Shown: one piece after another, positions 18,682 through 27,108 of the stretch
Layout: every line of letters begins with the position of its first letter
Position numbering within the stretch: position 1 is the stretch's first letter
Assembly (NCBI GenBank): GCA_963804495.1
Contig: CAWDQN010000008.1
Span: 1 to 64,000, forward strand
Reading direction: 5' to 3'
DNA from: Rhodovastum sp963804495
Lineage (GTDB): Bacteria > Pseudomonadota > Alphaproteobacteria > Acetobacterales > Acetobacteraceae
DNA: 64,000 bases
Made by a program: the position numbers and the translations under genes
Notes under the pieces: generated by a model
What the model saw: only the letters and a program-made list of their open reading frames with translations
What the model was told of the DNA's origin: nothing
Database searches by the model: none

Positions 18682-19826
18682 CCGACCCGGATTTCTGGCG
18701 CGGCAAGCGAGTCTTCGTCAGCGGCCATACCGGCTTCAAGGGCGCCTGGCTGTCGTTGTGGCTGCAGAACCTTGGCGCTCATGTATTCGGCTACAGCCTG
18801 CCGCCGCCGACCGATCCCAGCCTTTACACCGTGGCAGACGTGGCGGCTGGAATGGCCGATGAGGTGATCGCCGATATTCGCGATCCCGGCGCGCTGCAGG
18901 CCGCCCTGCGTGCCGCCCGCCCCGACATCGTCTTCCACCTGGCGGCACAGGCCATCGTCCTGCGGTCCTATGCCGATCCGGTCGAGACGTTCTCTACCAA
19001 TGTCGTCGGCACTGTGTCCCTGCTCGAGGCGATCCGCGCGGTGGCCAGCGTGCGTGCCGTCGTCGTCGCGACATCGGACAAATGCTACGAGAACCGTGAC
19101 TGGGTGTGGGGCTACCGGGAGACCGATCCCCTAGGCGGACACGATCCCTACAGCGCCTCCAAGGCGGCGGCGGAGCTGGCGGTTGCGGCGATGCGCGCCG
19201 CCTATTTCAGCCCCGCTGTGGATGCGATCCACCACGTCCGCGTGGCGTCGGCCCGGGCCGGGAACGTGATCGGCGGCGGCGACTGGGCCGAACACCGCCT
19301 GATCCCCGACATGATGCGCGCCCTTCTGTCCGGCCGGCCCGCGGTCATCCGCAACCCCGACTCGGTGCGTCCCTGGCAGCACGTGCTGGAACCGCTGTCG
19401 GGATATCTCCGCCTGGCGGAGGCCCTGTGGCAAGACGGCGGCGCCAACGGTGGCGGCTGGAATTTCGGGCCGCTGGACACTAATGCCAGGCCGGTTTCCT
19501 GGATCGCCGACCGCCTGGGGCGGCTCTGGCCGGGCGCGCTGCCCTGGATTCTGGCCGGCGCACCCGGGCAGCACGAAAGCAGCTGTCTCCGGCTGGACAT
19601 TTCGAAAGCGCGCGCGCGGCTGGGATGGGCGCCCGTGTGGTCGCTTGAAACCACGCTGCAGAGCATCGTTGATTGGTACCGCGCCTATCTGGCCGGCGAC
19701 GGCATGCGCGACTGCGTCAGCGTCCAGATCGAACGGTTCTGCCGCGACACGGATCCGTCCCGATCGGCGGGCCCCGGCGTACCGGCGGAGGCCAGCGGCC
19801 GCCTGGAACTGACAGGGTATCGCTAG
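18675..19826 (+). CDS. rfbG: CDP-glucose 4,6-dehydratase
   Basis: This short-chain dehydrogenase of about 383 residues converts CDP-glucose to CDP-4-keto-6-deoxyglucose. It has the Rossmann motif VFVSGHTGFKGAWL, ATSDKCYEN in the Ser/Thr position, and a YSASK catalytic Tyr-Lys motif within DPYSASKAAAELA. Two starts are possible (18642 and 18675). I prefer 18675, which overlaps the rfbF stop by 7 bases and follows an AGGGAG. The stop codon abuts the rfbH ATG. Confidence 0.94.
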   Translation: MVTDPDFWRGKRVFVSGHTGFKGAWLSLWLQNLGAHVFGYSLPPPTDPSLYTVADVAAGMADEVIADIRDPGALQAALRAARPDIVFHLAAQAIVLRSYADPVETFSTNVVGTVSLLEAIRAVASVRAVVVATSDKCYENRDWVWGYRETDPLGGHDPYSASKAAAELAVAAMRAAYFSPAVDAIHHVRVASARAGNVIGGGDWAEHRLIPDMMRALLSGRPAVIRNPDSVRPWQHVLEPLSGYLRLAEALWQDGGANGGGWNFGPLDTNARPVSWIADRLGRLWPGALPWILAGAPGQHESSCLRLDISKARARLGWAPVWSLETTLQSIVDWYRAYLAGDGMRDCVSVQIERFCRDTDPSRSAGPGVPAEASGRLELTGYR

Positions 19827-21179
19827 ATGGTGGTCGCGGCAGAGCCGGTCTCGGCGGCACCGGCGGAAGCGGATTTGCGCAACCGGATCTGCGCCCTCGT
19901 TGGCGATTATGCGCGCCTGGCACATGCGCCCGGCCGCTTCGTCGCCGGCACCAGCCCTGTGCCGGTCAGCGGCAAGGTCTATGGCGCCGAGGAAATGACC
20001 GCACTGGTCGAGGCCTCGTTGGATTTCTGGCTTACCACCGGCCGCTTCAACGATGCCTTCGAGGCGCGACTGCGTGCCGTGTTGGGACGCAAGTATGCCA
20101 TGACGGTGAATTCCGGATCCTCGGCCAATCTGCTGGCGGTCTCGGCGCTGACGTTGCATCTGCTGGGCGAGCGGGCGCTGAAACCCGGTGATGAGGTCAT
20201 CACCTGTGCCACCGGCTTTCCCACCACGGTCAACCCGATCCTGCAGAACAACCTCGTGCCGGTGTTCCTGGACGTGTCCATCCCGACCTACAACGCCGAC
20301 ACCGCACGGCTCGCGGAGGCGATCAGCCCGCGGACCAGAGCCATCGTGCTGGCGCACACGCTCGGCAATCCGTTCGATCTCGACGCGGTCATGCGCGTGG
20401 CCGCCGCGCACGATCTGTGGGTGGTCGAGGATTGCTGCGATGCGCTCGGCGCCAGATATGGCGGCCGGCAGGTGGGCACATTCGGCGATGTCGGAACCTT
20501 GAGTTTCTATCCGGCGCATCACATCACGACGGGCGAGGGCGGAGCGGTGTTCACCGCCAGGGCACCGTTGAAGCGGGCCATGGAATCGATTCGCGACTGG
20601 GGCCGCGACTGCTGGTGTGCGCCGGGCACCGACGGCACCTGTAAGAATCGCTTCGGCCATCAGTTGGGCGATCTGCCGTTCGGCTACGATCACAAATATA
20701 CTTATTCGCATCTCGGCTACAACCTGAAGCTCAGCGATATGCAGGCGGCGGTAGGCCTGGCACAGCTCGACCGGCTGGATGGCTTCATCGCGGCACGGCG
20801 CCGCAACTTCGCGCTTCTGGCCGAGGGCCTGCGTCCTCTGGAAGAGGTGCTGATCCTGCCGCAGGCGACACCCGGCAGCGATCCGTCCTGGTTCGGCTTC
20901 CCGCTCACCCTGCGGGAGGAGGCGCCGTTCAAGCGCGATGAGCTGCTGATCCATCTGAACGCCCGCAGGATCGGCACCCGCCTGCTGTTCGGCGGCAATC
21001 TGGTTCGCCAACCCTACATGCGTGGACGTATATTCCGCAGCATCGGCGAACTGGCGCAGAGCGACCGGGTCATGCGGCAAACCTTCTGGATCGGTGTCTA
21101 TCCCGGCCTCGGCGATGCGGCGATCGACTACATGATCGACACGATCACCGGTTTCGTCCGCGCATGGACCGCTCCTTGA
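19827..21179 (+). CDS. rfbH: CDP-4-keto-6-deoxyglucose 3-dehydrase (RfbH/E1)
   Basis: The 450-residue aspartate-aminotransferase-fold enzyme removes the C3 hydroxyl to give CDP-4-keto-3,6-dideoxyglucose. It uses PMP and an iron-sulfur cluster. In SFYPAHHITTGEGGAVF the usual PLP-binding Lys is replaced by His, which marks dehydrases rather than aminotransferases. The Cys residues in DWGRDCWCAPGTDGTCKNRF (about 252-270) are the expected [2Fe-2S] ligands. No rfbI-type ferredoxin reductase gene is visible nearby, so the electron donor must be encoded elsewhere. Confidence 0.94.
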   Translation: MVVAAEPVSAAPAEADLRNRICALVGDYARLAHAPGRFVAGTSPVPVSGKVYGAEEMTALVEASLDFWLTTGRFNDAFEARLRAVLGRKYAMTVNSGSSANLLAVSALTLHLLGERALKPGDEVITCATGFPTTVNPILQNNLVPVFLDVSIPTYNADTARLAEAISPRTRAIVLAHTLGNPFDLDAVMRVAAAHDLWVVEDCCDALGARYGGRQVGTFGDVGTLSFYPAHHITTGEGGAVFTARAPLKRAMESIRDWGRDCWCAPGTDGTCKNRFGHQLGDLPFGYDHKYTYSHLGYNLKLSDMQAAVGLAQLDRLDGFIAARRRNFALLAEGLRPLEEVLILPQATPGSDPSWFGFPLTLREEAPFKRDELLIHLNARRIGTRLLFGGNLVRQPYMRGRIFRSIGELAQSDRVMRQTFWIGVYPGLGDAAIDYMIDTITGFVRAWTAP

Positions 21180-21997
21180 GCGGGCTGCCGCCCGTGCAGC
21201 AGTGTGCACGCGATCGGTGCAAGGCCATCCGCCACCGTATCGCCCTGCTGTCACATGCCGCCAATTCGGCGCATTATGGATCTTCGCTGTCCTGCGTGGA
21301 AATACTGGATGCGATCCTGTCGGTCGCCAACCTGCCATTCGCCGAGCCGGAAAGCCGCGACCGCGTCGTGCTGTCCAAGGGCCACGCGGCCATGGGTTTC
21401 TATGCCGCCATGGCAACGCACGGGCAGCTCGATCCGGCCCTGCTGGAGAATTATCTGAATAATGGGTCGGCGCTCTGGGGCCATGTCACCCGTACCACCC
21501 GGGCGCCCGCCATTGATGCCAGCACCGGTTCCCTCGGCCATGGCCTGGGCCTGTCGGCCGGATTTGCGCTGGCCGATCGCCTGCAAGGGTGCCGGCGCCG
21601 CGTCTTTTGCGTTTTGTCGGACGGCGAGCTCAATGAAGGCTCCACCTGGGAAGCCGCCCTGTTCGCCGGCCACCACGCGCTGTCGGGCATCGTGGCTGTG
21701 CTCGACTACAATAAAATCCAGGGCCTCGATTTTACCGCCGACGTGATGGCGCCCGAACCGCTCGCGGCCAAATGGCGGAGTTTCGGCTGGAACGCCGCCG
21801 AGCTGGACGGACATGACAGCGAAGCCCTCCTGGCGGCCCTGGCACGGCCGGCAGGCGATCGGCCCCGAATCTTCATCGCGCACACGATCAAGGGCAAGGG
21901 GATCGCGCGCATCGAACATACGGTCGCCTCGCACTATCATGCGGCCGCCCGCACCGATGCCGACCTGTTCGCCGGCCCGCTCCCCGGCCATGCGTAA
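21164..21997 (+). CDS. Transketolase, N-terminal (ThDP-binding) subunit
   Basis: The 277-residue protein is the pyrophosphate-binding half of a split transketolase. SKGHAAMGFYA and TGSLGHGLGLSAGFALA match the transketolase N-domain, and VLSDGELNEGSTWEA with LDYNKIQ is the ThDP/Mg motif (G/S-D-G ... N). It overlaps rfbH by 16 bases and the next gene by 8, so all are translated together. As part of a CDP-dideoxysugar operon rather than a pentose-phosphate locus, it probably transfers a two-carbon ketol unit to a sugar intermediate (inference). Confidence 0.88.
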   Translation: MDRSLSGLPPVQQCARDRCKAIRHRIALLSHAANSAHYGSSLSCVEILDAILSVANLPFAEPESRDRVVLSKGHAAMGFYAAMATHGQLDPALLENYLNNGSALWGHVTRTTRAPAIDASTGSLGHGLGLSAGFALADRLQGCRRRVFCVLSDGELNEGSTWEAALFAGHHALSGIVAVLDYNKIQGLDFTADVMAPEPLAAKWRSFGWNAAELDGHDSEALLAALARPAGDRPRIFIAHTIKGKGIARIEHTVASHYHAAARTDADLFAGPLPGHA

Positions 21998-22901
21998 CCG
22001 CATCATCGATCTCATCCTGGCCGAAGCGCGCGCCGACCCGCGCGTCATCTTCATGACCGGCGATCTCGGTTTCTCGGTCGTCGAGCCGCTGCGGGACCAG
22101 CTGGGCGCGCGCTTCGTCAACGCCGGCGTGGCCGAGGCCAATATGGCGACCATGGCAGGGGCGATGGCCCTGTCGGGTTTACGGGTCTATCTTTACTCGA
22201 TCGCTCCCTTCGTCACTCTGCGCTGCATCGAGCAGATCCGGAACGATGTCTGTTATCAGGGCGGCGACGTGCGCATCGCGGGCATCGGCGCCGGCCTGTC
22301 GTACGGCACGTTGGGACCGTCGCATCATGCGCTCGAGGATGCCACGGTCATGGCGGCGTTGCCCGGCATGATGGTGGTTGCCCCCGCCGGGCGCGAGGAG
22401 CTGGATGCCATTTTCGCGGGTGTCGCGGACCGGCGCGAGCCGGTGTATTTCCGTATTGGTCGCGAAACCGGCCCAGCCCTGGACCCACCTGCTCTTTCGC
22501 CGGCCGCAGGGGCCTGGACGGTCCGCGACGGCAGCGCGGCGACCGTGTTGGTCAGCGGTGCCGTGCTGCAACTCGCACTTGCCGCTGCGGCGAACCTGGC
22601 CGCCGAAGGGCATATGATCCGGGTAGTGAGCGTGCCGGTGCTGCATCCCTATCCGACCGAATGGATCGCGCCGCTGCTGGCCGGGCGGGCGGTCCTGACC
22701 GTCATCGAAGCCTATCCTGGCAATCCGCTCGAGGTCGGCACGCTGAGACTGCTGGTCGGGCAGGGCGATATCCGCTACCATTCCATTTCTGTGGCACACC
22801 GGTTTGCCGGAACCGTGAACAGCCACGAGACCTTGCGCGTCGAGCTGGGCCTCAGTGTCGCGCTGATCGCCGATGCGCTGCGCCGGTTGCTGGCGGCGTG
22901 A
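21990..22901 (+). CDS. Transketolase, C-terminal (pyrimidine-binding) subunit
   Basis: The 303-residue partner of the preceding gene carries the pyrimidine-binding and C-terminal domains. RFVNAGVAEANMATMAGAMA includes the Glu that activates the ThDP aminopyrimidine. YLYSIAPFVTLRCIEQIRNDVCYQ and GPSHHALED (His of the donor site) are typical. It starts with ATG overlapping the upstream stop (ATGCGTAA). Together the two subunits should form one active enzyme. Why it is split and located here is discussed in the findings. Confidence 0.88.
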   Translation: MRNRIIDLILAEARADPRVIFMTGDLGFSVVEPLRDQLGARFVNAGVAEANMATMAGAMALSGLRVYLYSIAPFVTLRCIEQIRNDVCYQGGDVRIAGIGAGLSYGTLGPSHHALEDATVMAALPGMMVVAPAGREELDAIFAGVADRREPVYFRIGRETGPALDPPALSPAAGAWTVRDGSAATVLVSGAVLQLALAAAANLAAEGHMIRVVSVPVLHPYPTEWIAPLLAGRAVLTVIEAYPGNPLEVGTLRLLVGQGDIRYHSISVAHRFAGTVNSHETLRVELGLSVALIADALRRLLAA

Positions 22902-23132
22902 CGGGACCATGTCCATGACCCGGATCGCAATATCGGGAGCACCCCGGCAGATCGTCGCGATTCTCACACGACCGGTCGCGGCCGACACGGCCATCGGACC
23001 GGTTCGGTGCGGCCGGGCTGTTTGTCTCGGCCAGCGGGTGACCGTCAACGAGGCCTGCCCCTTGCGGCGGCCTCGGGCCGGGTTGGGCGCACGACATGCA
23101 ACAGGCTCCGGATACGCAAAAGGACACTCCCC

Positions 23133-24947
23133 GTGCTGGATATTGGCCACCTTCTGCTTCGTTCGATGGCGCTCCCCGGCTTTTCCGACATCATCGCGCG
23201 GGCCACGAAGGACAATCCCGGGTTCCTCCGCGACCTCGTGGCGGCGCTATGGGATCACGGCCGGCATGATGAGCTGCTCGATGTCTGCACGCTGATCCTG
23301 CGCGATGCCCCCGACGACCTGCCGGCATCGCTGCTGTCCGTCCGCGCCCTTGCCGCCCAGGGGCGCATCGAACAGGCGCTCGAACGATTGCTGGCGATGC
23401 GACAGCGGGGGCTGGACGGAGACGAGGTGGTCGCCGAGCTGCGTGCGCAGTTGGTAGCGGCAGCGGCGGTCCACGGCAGCTGCCTTCAATCCGGCGCATT
23501 TGAACGCGCCGTGCAGATCTGCGATCTGCTGGCACAGCTCTGTCCGGGAGTCTTCCTGTTTCAGAAGGCCCGGCTCGACACGCGGGCGATGTTGCAGCGA
23601 CAACATGCGACGGAGTTGGTCAGGCTCCACTGGGAACACCTGAATGCGCTCGTTGAGCTGGCATCCGCCTGTCAGCAGCAGCAGGACATGACGGCGGAAC
23701 TGCAATGCCGCCTCGACATCTACCGCCATCCGCTCGACGGCGTGCGGCACAGCGTGTTTCGCGTGCAAAATCTTGCCGCCGCACTCCGCCTTGTCCTGAA
23801 TATCGATACCGACGTGTTCGATACCGAGAGGCTTTGTCTGGCACGCGAACTGCTGGCGGCGATTCGGACGGTTCCGGTCACCCCGGCGGCGGATGACGGC
23901 ACGGACGAAGGCGAACCCGCTTGCTGGGAGCATTTCCAGCGCCGGCTGCTGGCGACGATCGATCTGGACACCGTCTTCGGCCCTCCGGTCGACATGCGGC
24001 CACCGCTGCCCATAACCTTCGTCTCCTCGGCGGGCGTGCCGATGGATTTGCCGGCGGTCACAGCACGCAGCCGGGAACTGGACGCACGGGTCGTGTTCGC
24101 AACTTCGGCATCGGAGGAATATTTCTTTCGCTACGCACGGACCTACGTATCGTCGATCCTCGCCGCCTGCGATTGCAACGCCATGATCTTCATCTGCCTC
24201 TGCGCCCCGCAAAATCAGACACTCCGCATCGTCTCCGACCTGGGCATCAATGATCCCCGCCTGATTTATTATTCGGATAACTTCGATCCCAATGCGCAAG
24301 ATTTCACCATCTTCAGGCCGAGCGGCGGCAAGCCGGTGAGCGTTCCCGCCGCGTATTATGCCTCCGCGGCGCTGCTGCACATGGACCACCTGCTGCAGCA
24401 CCTCCGACTGCCGGTTTTCGTGACCGGAATCGACACCGTGCTGCAAAGGGGAGTCGCCGACCTGATCGAGCGCTTCCGTCAGGCCGATGTGGTTTTCAAC
24501 AGGGCGGGGCCACACTTCGATCTGGGATGCCAGCTGGTCAACAACCTCGTGCTGACCTATCCGACGGCAAACGGGCTGCTGTTCGTGCAGTTCCTGAAGA
24601 CGTACCTTGGCAGCCATCTGGCGGCGCCCGTCCAGGCCACCTTCCTCGACCAGCTCGACCTGCACATGGCCAGGCACCACGTCATACGCAACGGCGTGTT
24701 CCCCGTGATCGGGTATTTTGACGAACTGGACATCAACATCGCCATGTTCAACCGGCTCAACTATCGTGCTCATCTGGACAAGATGCGCAGCTACCGGTTC
24801 CTGAACATGTTCGTGGGCGCCTTCGTGGAAGAGCGGCTGACCGCCGAAGACGTTGCCACGGAAGACCCGCCGGGGCAGAGTTGGCCGGACTCCCGGCAAA
24901 GCGCCCTGGCGGTCGTCACAGCCGATACCGGCCCTGCCGGGTCCTGA
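23133..24947 (+). CDS. Large protein with TPR-like N-terminus and glycosyltransferase-like C-terminus
   Basis: The product has about 604 residues if translation begins at GTG 23133, 9 bases after AGGA. The first 250 residues are helical, with repeated ALxxQGRIEQALERLL-type blocks that look like degenerate TPRs. The C-terminal 270 residues (VVFATSASEEYFFRYART onwards, with FICLCAP, LIYYSDNF, FVTGIDTVLQRGVADL and DLGCQLVNN) look like a GT-A type nucleotide-sugar transferase; GIDTV is a candidate DxD region. No membrane segment is seen. Its place between the transketolase and the SDR genes suggests that it attaches the finished sugar to an acceptor. The family call is tentative. Confidence 0.55.
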   Translation: MLDIGHLLLRSMALPGFSDIIARATKDNPGFLRDLVAALWDHGRHDELLDVCTLILRDAPDDLPASLLSVRALAAQGRIEQALERLLAMRQRGLDGDEVVAELRAQLVAAAAVHGSCLQSGAFERAVQICDLLAQLCPGVFLFQKARLDTRAMLQRQHATELVRLHWEHLNALVELASACQQQQDMTAELQCRLDIYRHPLDGVRHSVFRVQNLAAALRLVLNIDTDVFDTERLCLARELLAAIRTVPVTPAADDGTDEGEPACWEHFQRRLLATIDLDTVFGPPVDMRPPLPITFVSSAGVPMDLPAVTARSRELDARVVFATSASEEYFFRYARTYVSSILAACDCNAMIFICLCAPQNQTLRIVSDLGINDPRLIYYSDNFDPNAQDFTIFRPSGGKPVSVPAAYYASAALLHMDHLLQHLRLPVFVTGIDTVLQRGVADLIERFRQADVVFNRAGPHFDLGCQLVNNLVLTYPTANGLLFVQFLKTYLGSHLAAPVQATFLDQLDLHMARHHVIRNGVFPVIGYFDELDINIAMFNRLNYRAHLDKMRSYRFLNMFVGAFVEERLTAEDVATEDPPGQSWPDSRQSALAVVTADTGPAGS

Positions 24948-24956
24948 GCGGCGACC

Positions 24957-25883
24957 ATGGGACGGATTGCCATCCTGGGGGCCACCAGCCACCTCGCCAA
25001 GGATCTGATCGCGAGCCTTGCCGGAGATCCGGGAGCGGAGGCGGTGTTGTTCGCCCGTCATCCGCAGGAGGTGGAGCGCTGGGCAATGCAGGCCGGATTT
25101 GGCGGCCGGTTCCCGGCTTCCGATTACGCGGCGTTCGGCGGCGATACGTATGACGCCATCATCAATTTCGTGGGCGTCGGCGACCCGGCCCGGATCGCGC
25201 AGACCGGCAGCGGCATCTTCGACATCACGCTGCGCTTCGACCAGCTTGCGCTAGATTACCTGCGTGACCGGCCGGACTGCCGCTACCTGTTCCTCAGCAG
25301 CGGTGCCGTCTATGGGGGAACGTTCGAGCAGCCGGCGGAGGCGGCGACGCCATCCTGTCTGGCCATCAACGCGCTGCCGGCACGGGAATACTATGCGGCC
25401 GCCAAGCTGCACGCCGAATGCAGGCATCGATCGCTGGCGGCGCTTCCGATCATCGACATCCGGGTGTTCAGCTATTTCAGCAGGACCCTCGATCTGTCCA
25501 CCCGTTTCTTCATGGCAGACATCCTGCGGTCCATCCGCGCGGGCCGGACCCTGGAGACGACGGCCGAGCCGATGGTCCGCGACTTCCTGCATCCCCGGGA
25601 TTTTGCCGCTCTGGTCCGCAACCTTCTGGCCGCGCCAGCCGCCAATGCCACGGTCGATTGCTACAGCCTCGGGCCGGTGGCAAAGGACGTGCTGCTTGCC
25701 AGGATGCGGATGCAATTTGGTCTTGACTATGTATTTGTCAGCCCGCCGGCACTAGCCAGCGGTGGCGGCAAGAAGCAGTATTATTCGCTCAACCGGAAGG
25801 CGGCCGAATTCGGCTACCGGCCGGCCTGTTCCTCGCTGCAATGCGTTGTCGAGGAAGCGGCCTGTCTGCTGGCAGCCGGTTGA
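24957..25883 (+). CDS. NAD(P)-dependent sugar epimerase/reductase (SDR)
   Basis: The 308-residue Rossmann-fold protein starts MGRIAILGATSHLAKDLIASL (nucleotide-binding loop). FLSSGAVYGG is the SDR Ser motif and REYYAAAKLHAE contains the Tyr-x3-Lys pair. DIRVFSYFSRTLDLSTRFF and VRDFLHPRDFAALV match extended SDRs that reduce 4-keto sugars. It starts 9 bases after the preceding gene and ends the cluster. It most likely reduces the ketone left after the transketolase step, giving the final CDP-sugar. Epimerase activity is an alternative. Confidence 0.75.
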   Translation: MGRIAILGATSHLAKDLIASLAGDPGAEAVLFARHPQEVERWAMQAGFGGRFPASDYAAFGGDTYDAIINFVGVGDPARIAQTGSGIFDITLRFDQLALDYLRDRPDCRYLFLSSGAVYGGTFEQPAEAATPSCLAINALPAREYYAAAKLHAECRHRSLAALPIIDIRVFSYFSRTLDLSTRFFMADILRSIRAGRTLETTAEPMVRDFLHPRDFAALVRNLLAAPAANATVDCYSLGPVAKDVLLARMRMQFGLDYVFVSPPALASGGGKKQYYSLNRKAAEFGYRPACSSLQCVVEEAACLLAAG

Positions 25884-26006
25884 GAACAGCGACTGGAGCC
25901 GGCCATTTAGGCGTCGCCCAATAATTCTCGAATCGGAAAGCCCTGGGCGGGACGTGGCAGGGATAGGGGATTCCGGCGCGGTTCGCTGGGGACGTAGACT
26001 CTCCGG

Positions 26007-26949
26007 ATGGTAGATGCATCTGCGTTTGGCGAGCGCTATGCGGCGGTTCGCCGTAGCCTGAACGAATGTGGGCGTCGGCTGTTCGCGGCGGCGGAGGCGC
26101 GGAGAGCCGGGCATGGCGGGGTCAGCGCAGCGTCGCGGGCCACGGGGGTCGCCCGCAGCACGATTGGTCGCGGTCTGAAAGACCTCGATGACCCAGGCGG
26201 GCTGTCCGGCGAAGTGCGACGGCCCGGCAGCGGCAGGCATGCACTGACCGTCACCGACCCGACATTGCTCGACGACCTGCGCCGGTTGTTGGAGCCGGCG
26301 ACGATGGGCGATCCGATGCGGCCGCTACTGTGGGTTTCGAATAGCCATGCGAAGCTGGCGGCCGCACTGTGCGAAATGGGTCACCAGATCGGCAAGAGCA
26401 GCATCCCCAAGTTGCTGGGCATCGTGGGCTATCGCCGCCAGGTCAACCGCAAAACCCTCGAAGGCAGCCGCAATCCCGATCGCGACGCTCAGTTCGAGCA
26501 TATCAACGCAGCCGTCATCGCAGCCCAGGCGGCGGGGCAGCCGGTAATTTCGATCGACACCAGGAAGAAGGAATTGATCGGCCCCTGCAAGAACGTTGGC
26601 AGCGACTACCGACCGCAAGGCTGTCCCGACCAGGTCAAGGTTCATGATTTCGTCGATGCCGAGCTTGGCAAGGTTGTGCCGTACGGCGTCTACGACATTG
26701 CGGCTAATGCTGGCTGCGTGAGTGTCGGAATCGATAACGACACAGCACAGTTCTCAGTCAACTCGGTCCGCCGCTGGCTGGATGTGATGGCCCGGGAGCG
26801 GTATCCGACGGCCGACCGGTTGATGATCACGGCAGATGGCGGCGGCTCCAACGGTTCGCGCGTCCGGCTATTCAAGGTGGAACTACAGAAGCTGGCCGAC
26901 GAAACCGGCCTGACGCTCCAGATCTGCCACTTTCCGCCCGGAACATCAA
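26007..26949 (+). pseudogene. ISAzo13-family transposase, 5' part
   Basis: The first 314 codons show the family organisation: VARSTIGRGLKDL (helix-turn-helix), PISID equivalent VISIDTRKKELIG (first catalytic Asp, about residue 187), DRLMITADGGGSNGSR (second catalytic Asp, about 275) and CHFPPGTS. The frame is then broken at 26949 by foreign DNA, exactly before the conserved KWNKIEHR that carries the catalytic Glu. The rest of the gene resumes in the correct phase at 30854. Confidence 0.88.
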
Positions 26950-27063
26950 GTAGAGTTGACGACAGGCGCGGTGGCTGTAGCCTCCCGGTGGGTCGTTGGC
27001 GGCGCTTTCGCGGCGCCCCCTCAGTCCGGGCTGGCCTGGCTCCGTCTCCTGTCGCCGCTCGTC

Positions 27064-27095
27064 AAACCGGACATGCAGATCGCCCGCATCCGGCT
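27064..27095 (-). ncRNA. Group II intron domain V
   Basis: On the minus strand AGCCGGATGC, a 9-base loop region and GCATGTCCGGTTT form the highly conserved catalytic hairpin with the AGC triad at its base. It lies 13 bases after the reverse transcriptase stop codon, the expected position. Confidence 0.85.
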
Positions 27096-27108
27096 TTCAC
27101 CCGCGTCA

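Noticed and set aside
19131..21416. 761-codon frame opposite rfbG, rfbH and tktN
   Set aside because: Spans three real genes on the other strand and has biased Arg/Gly/His composition.
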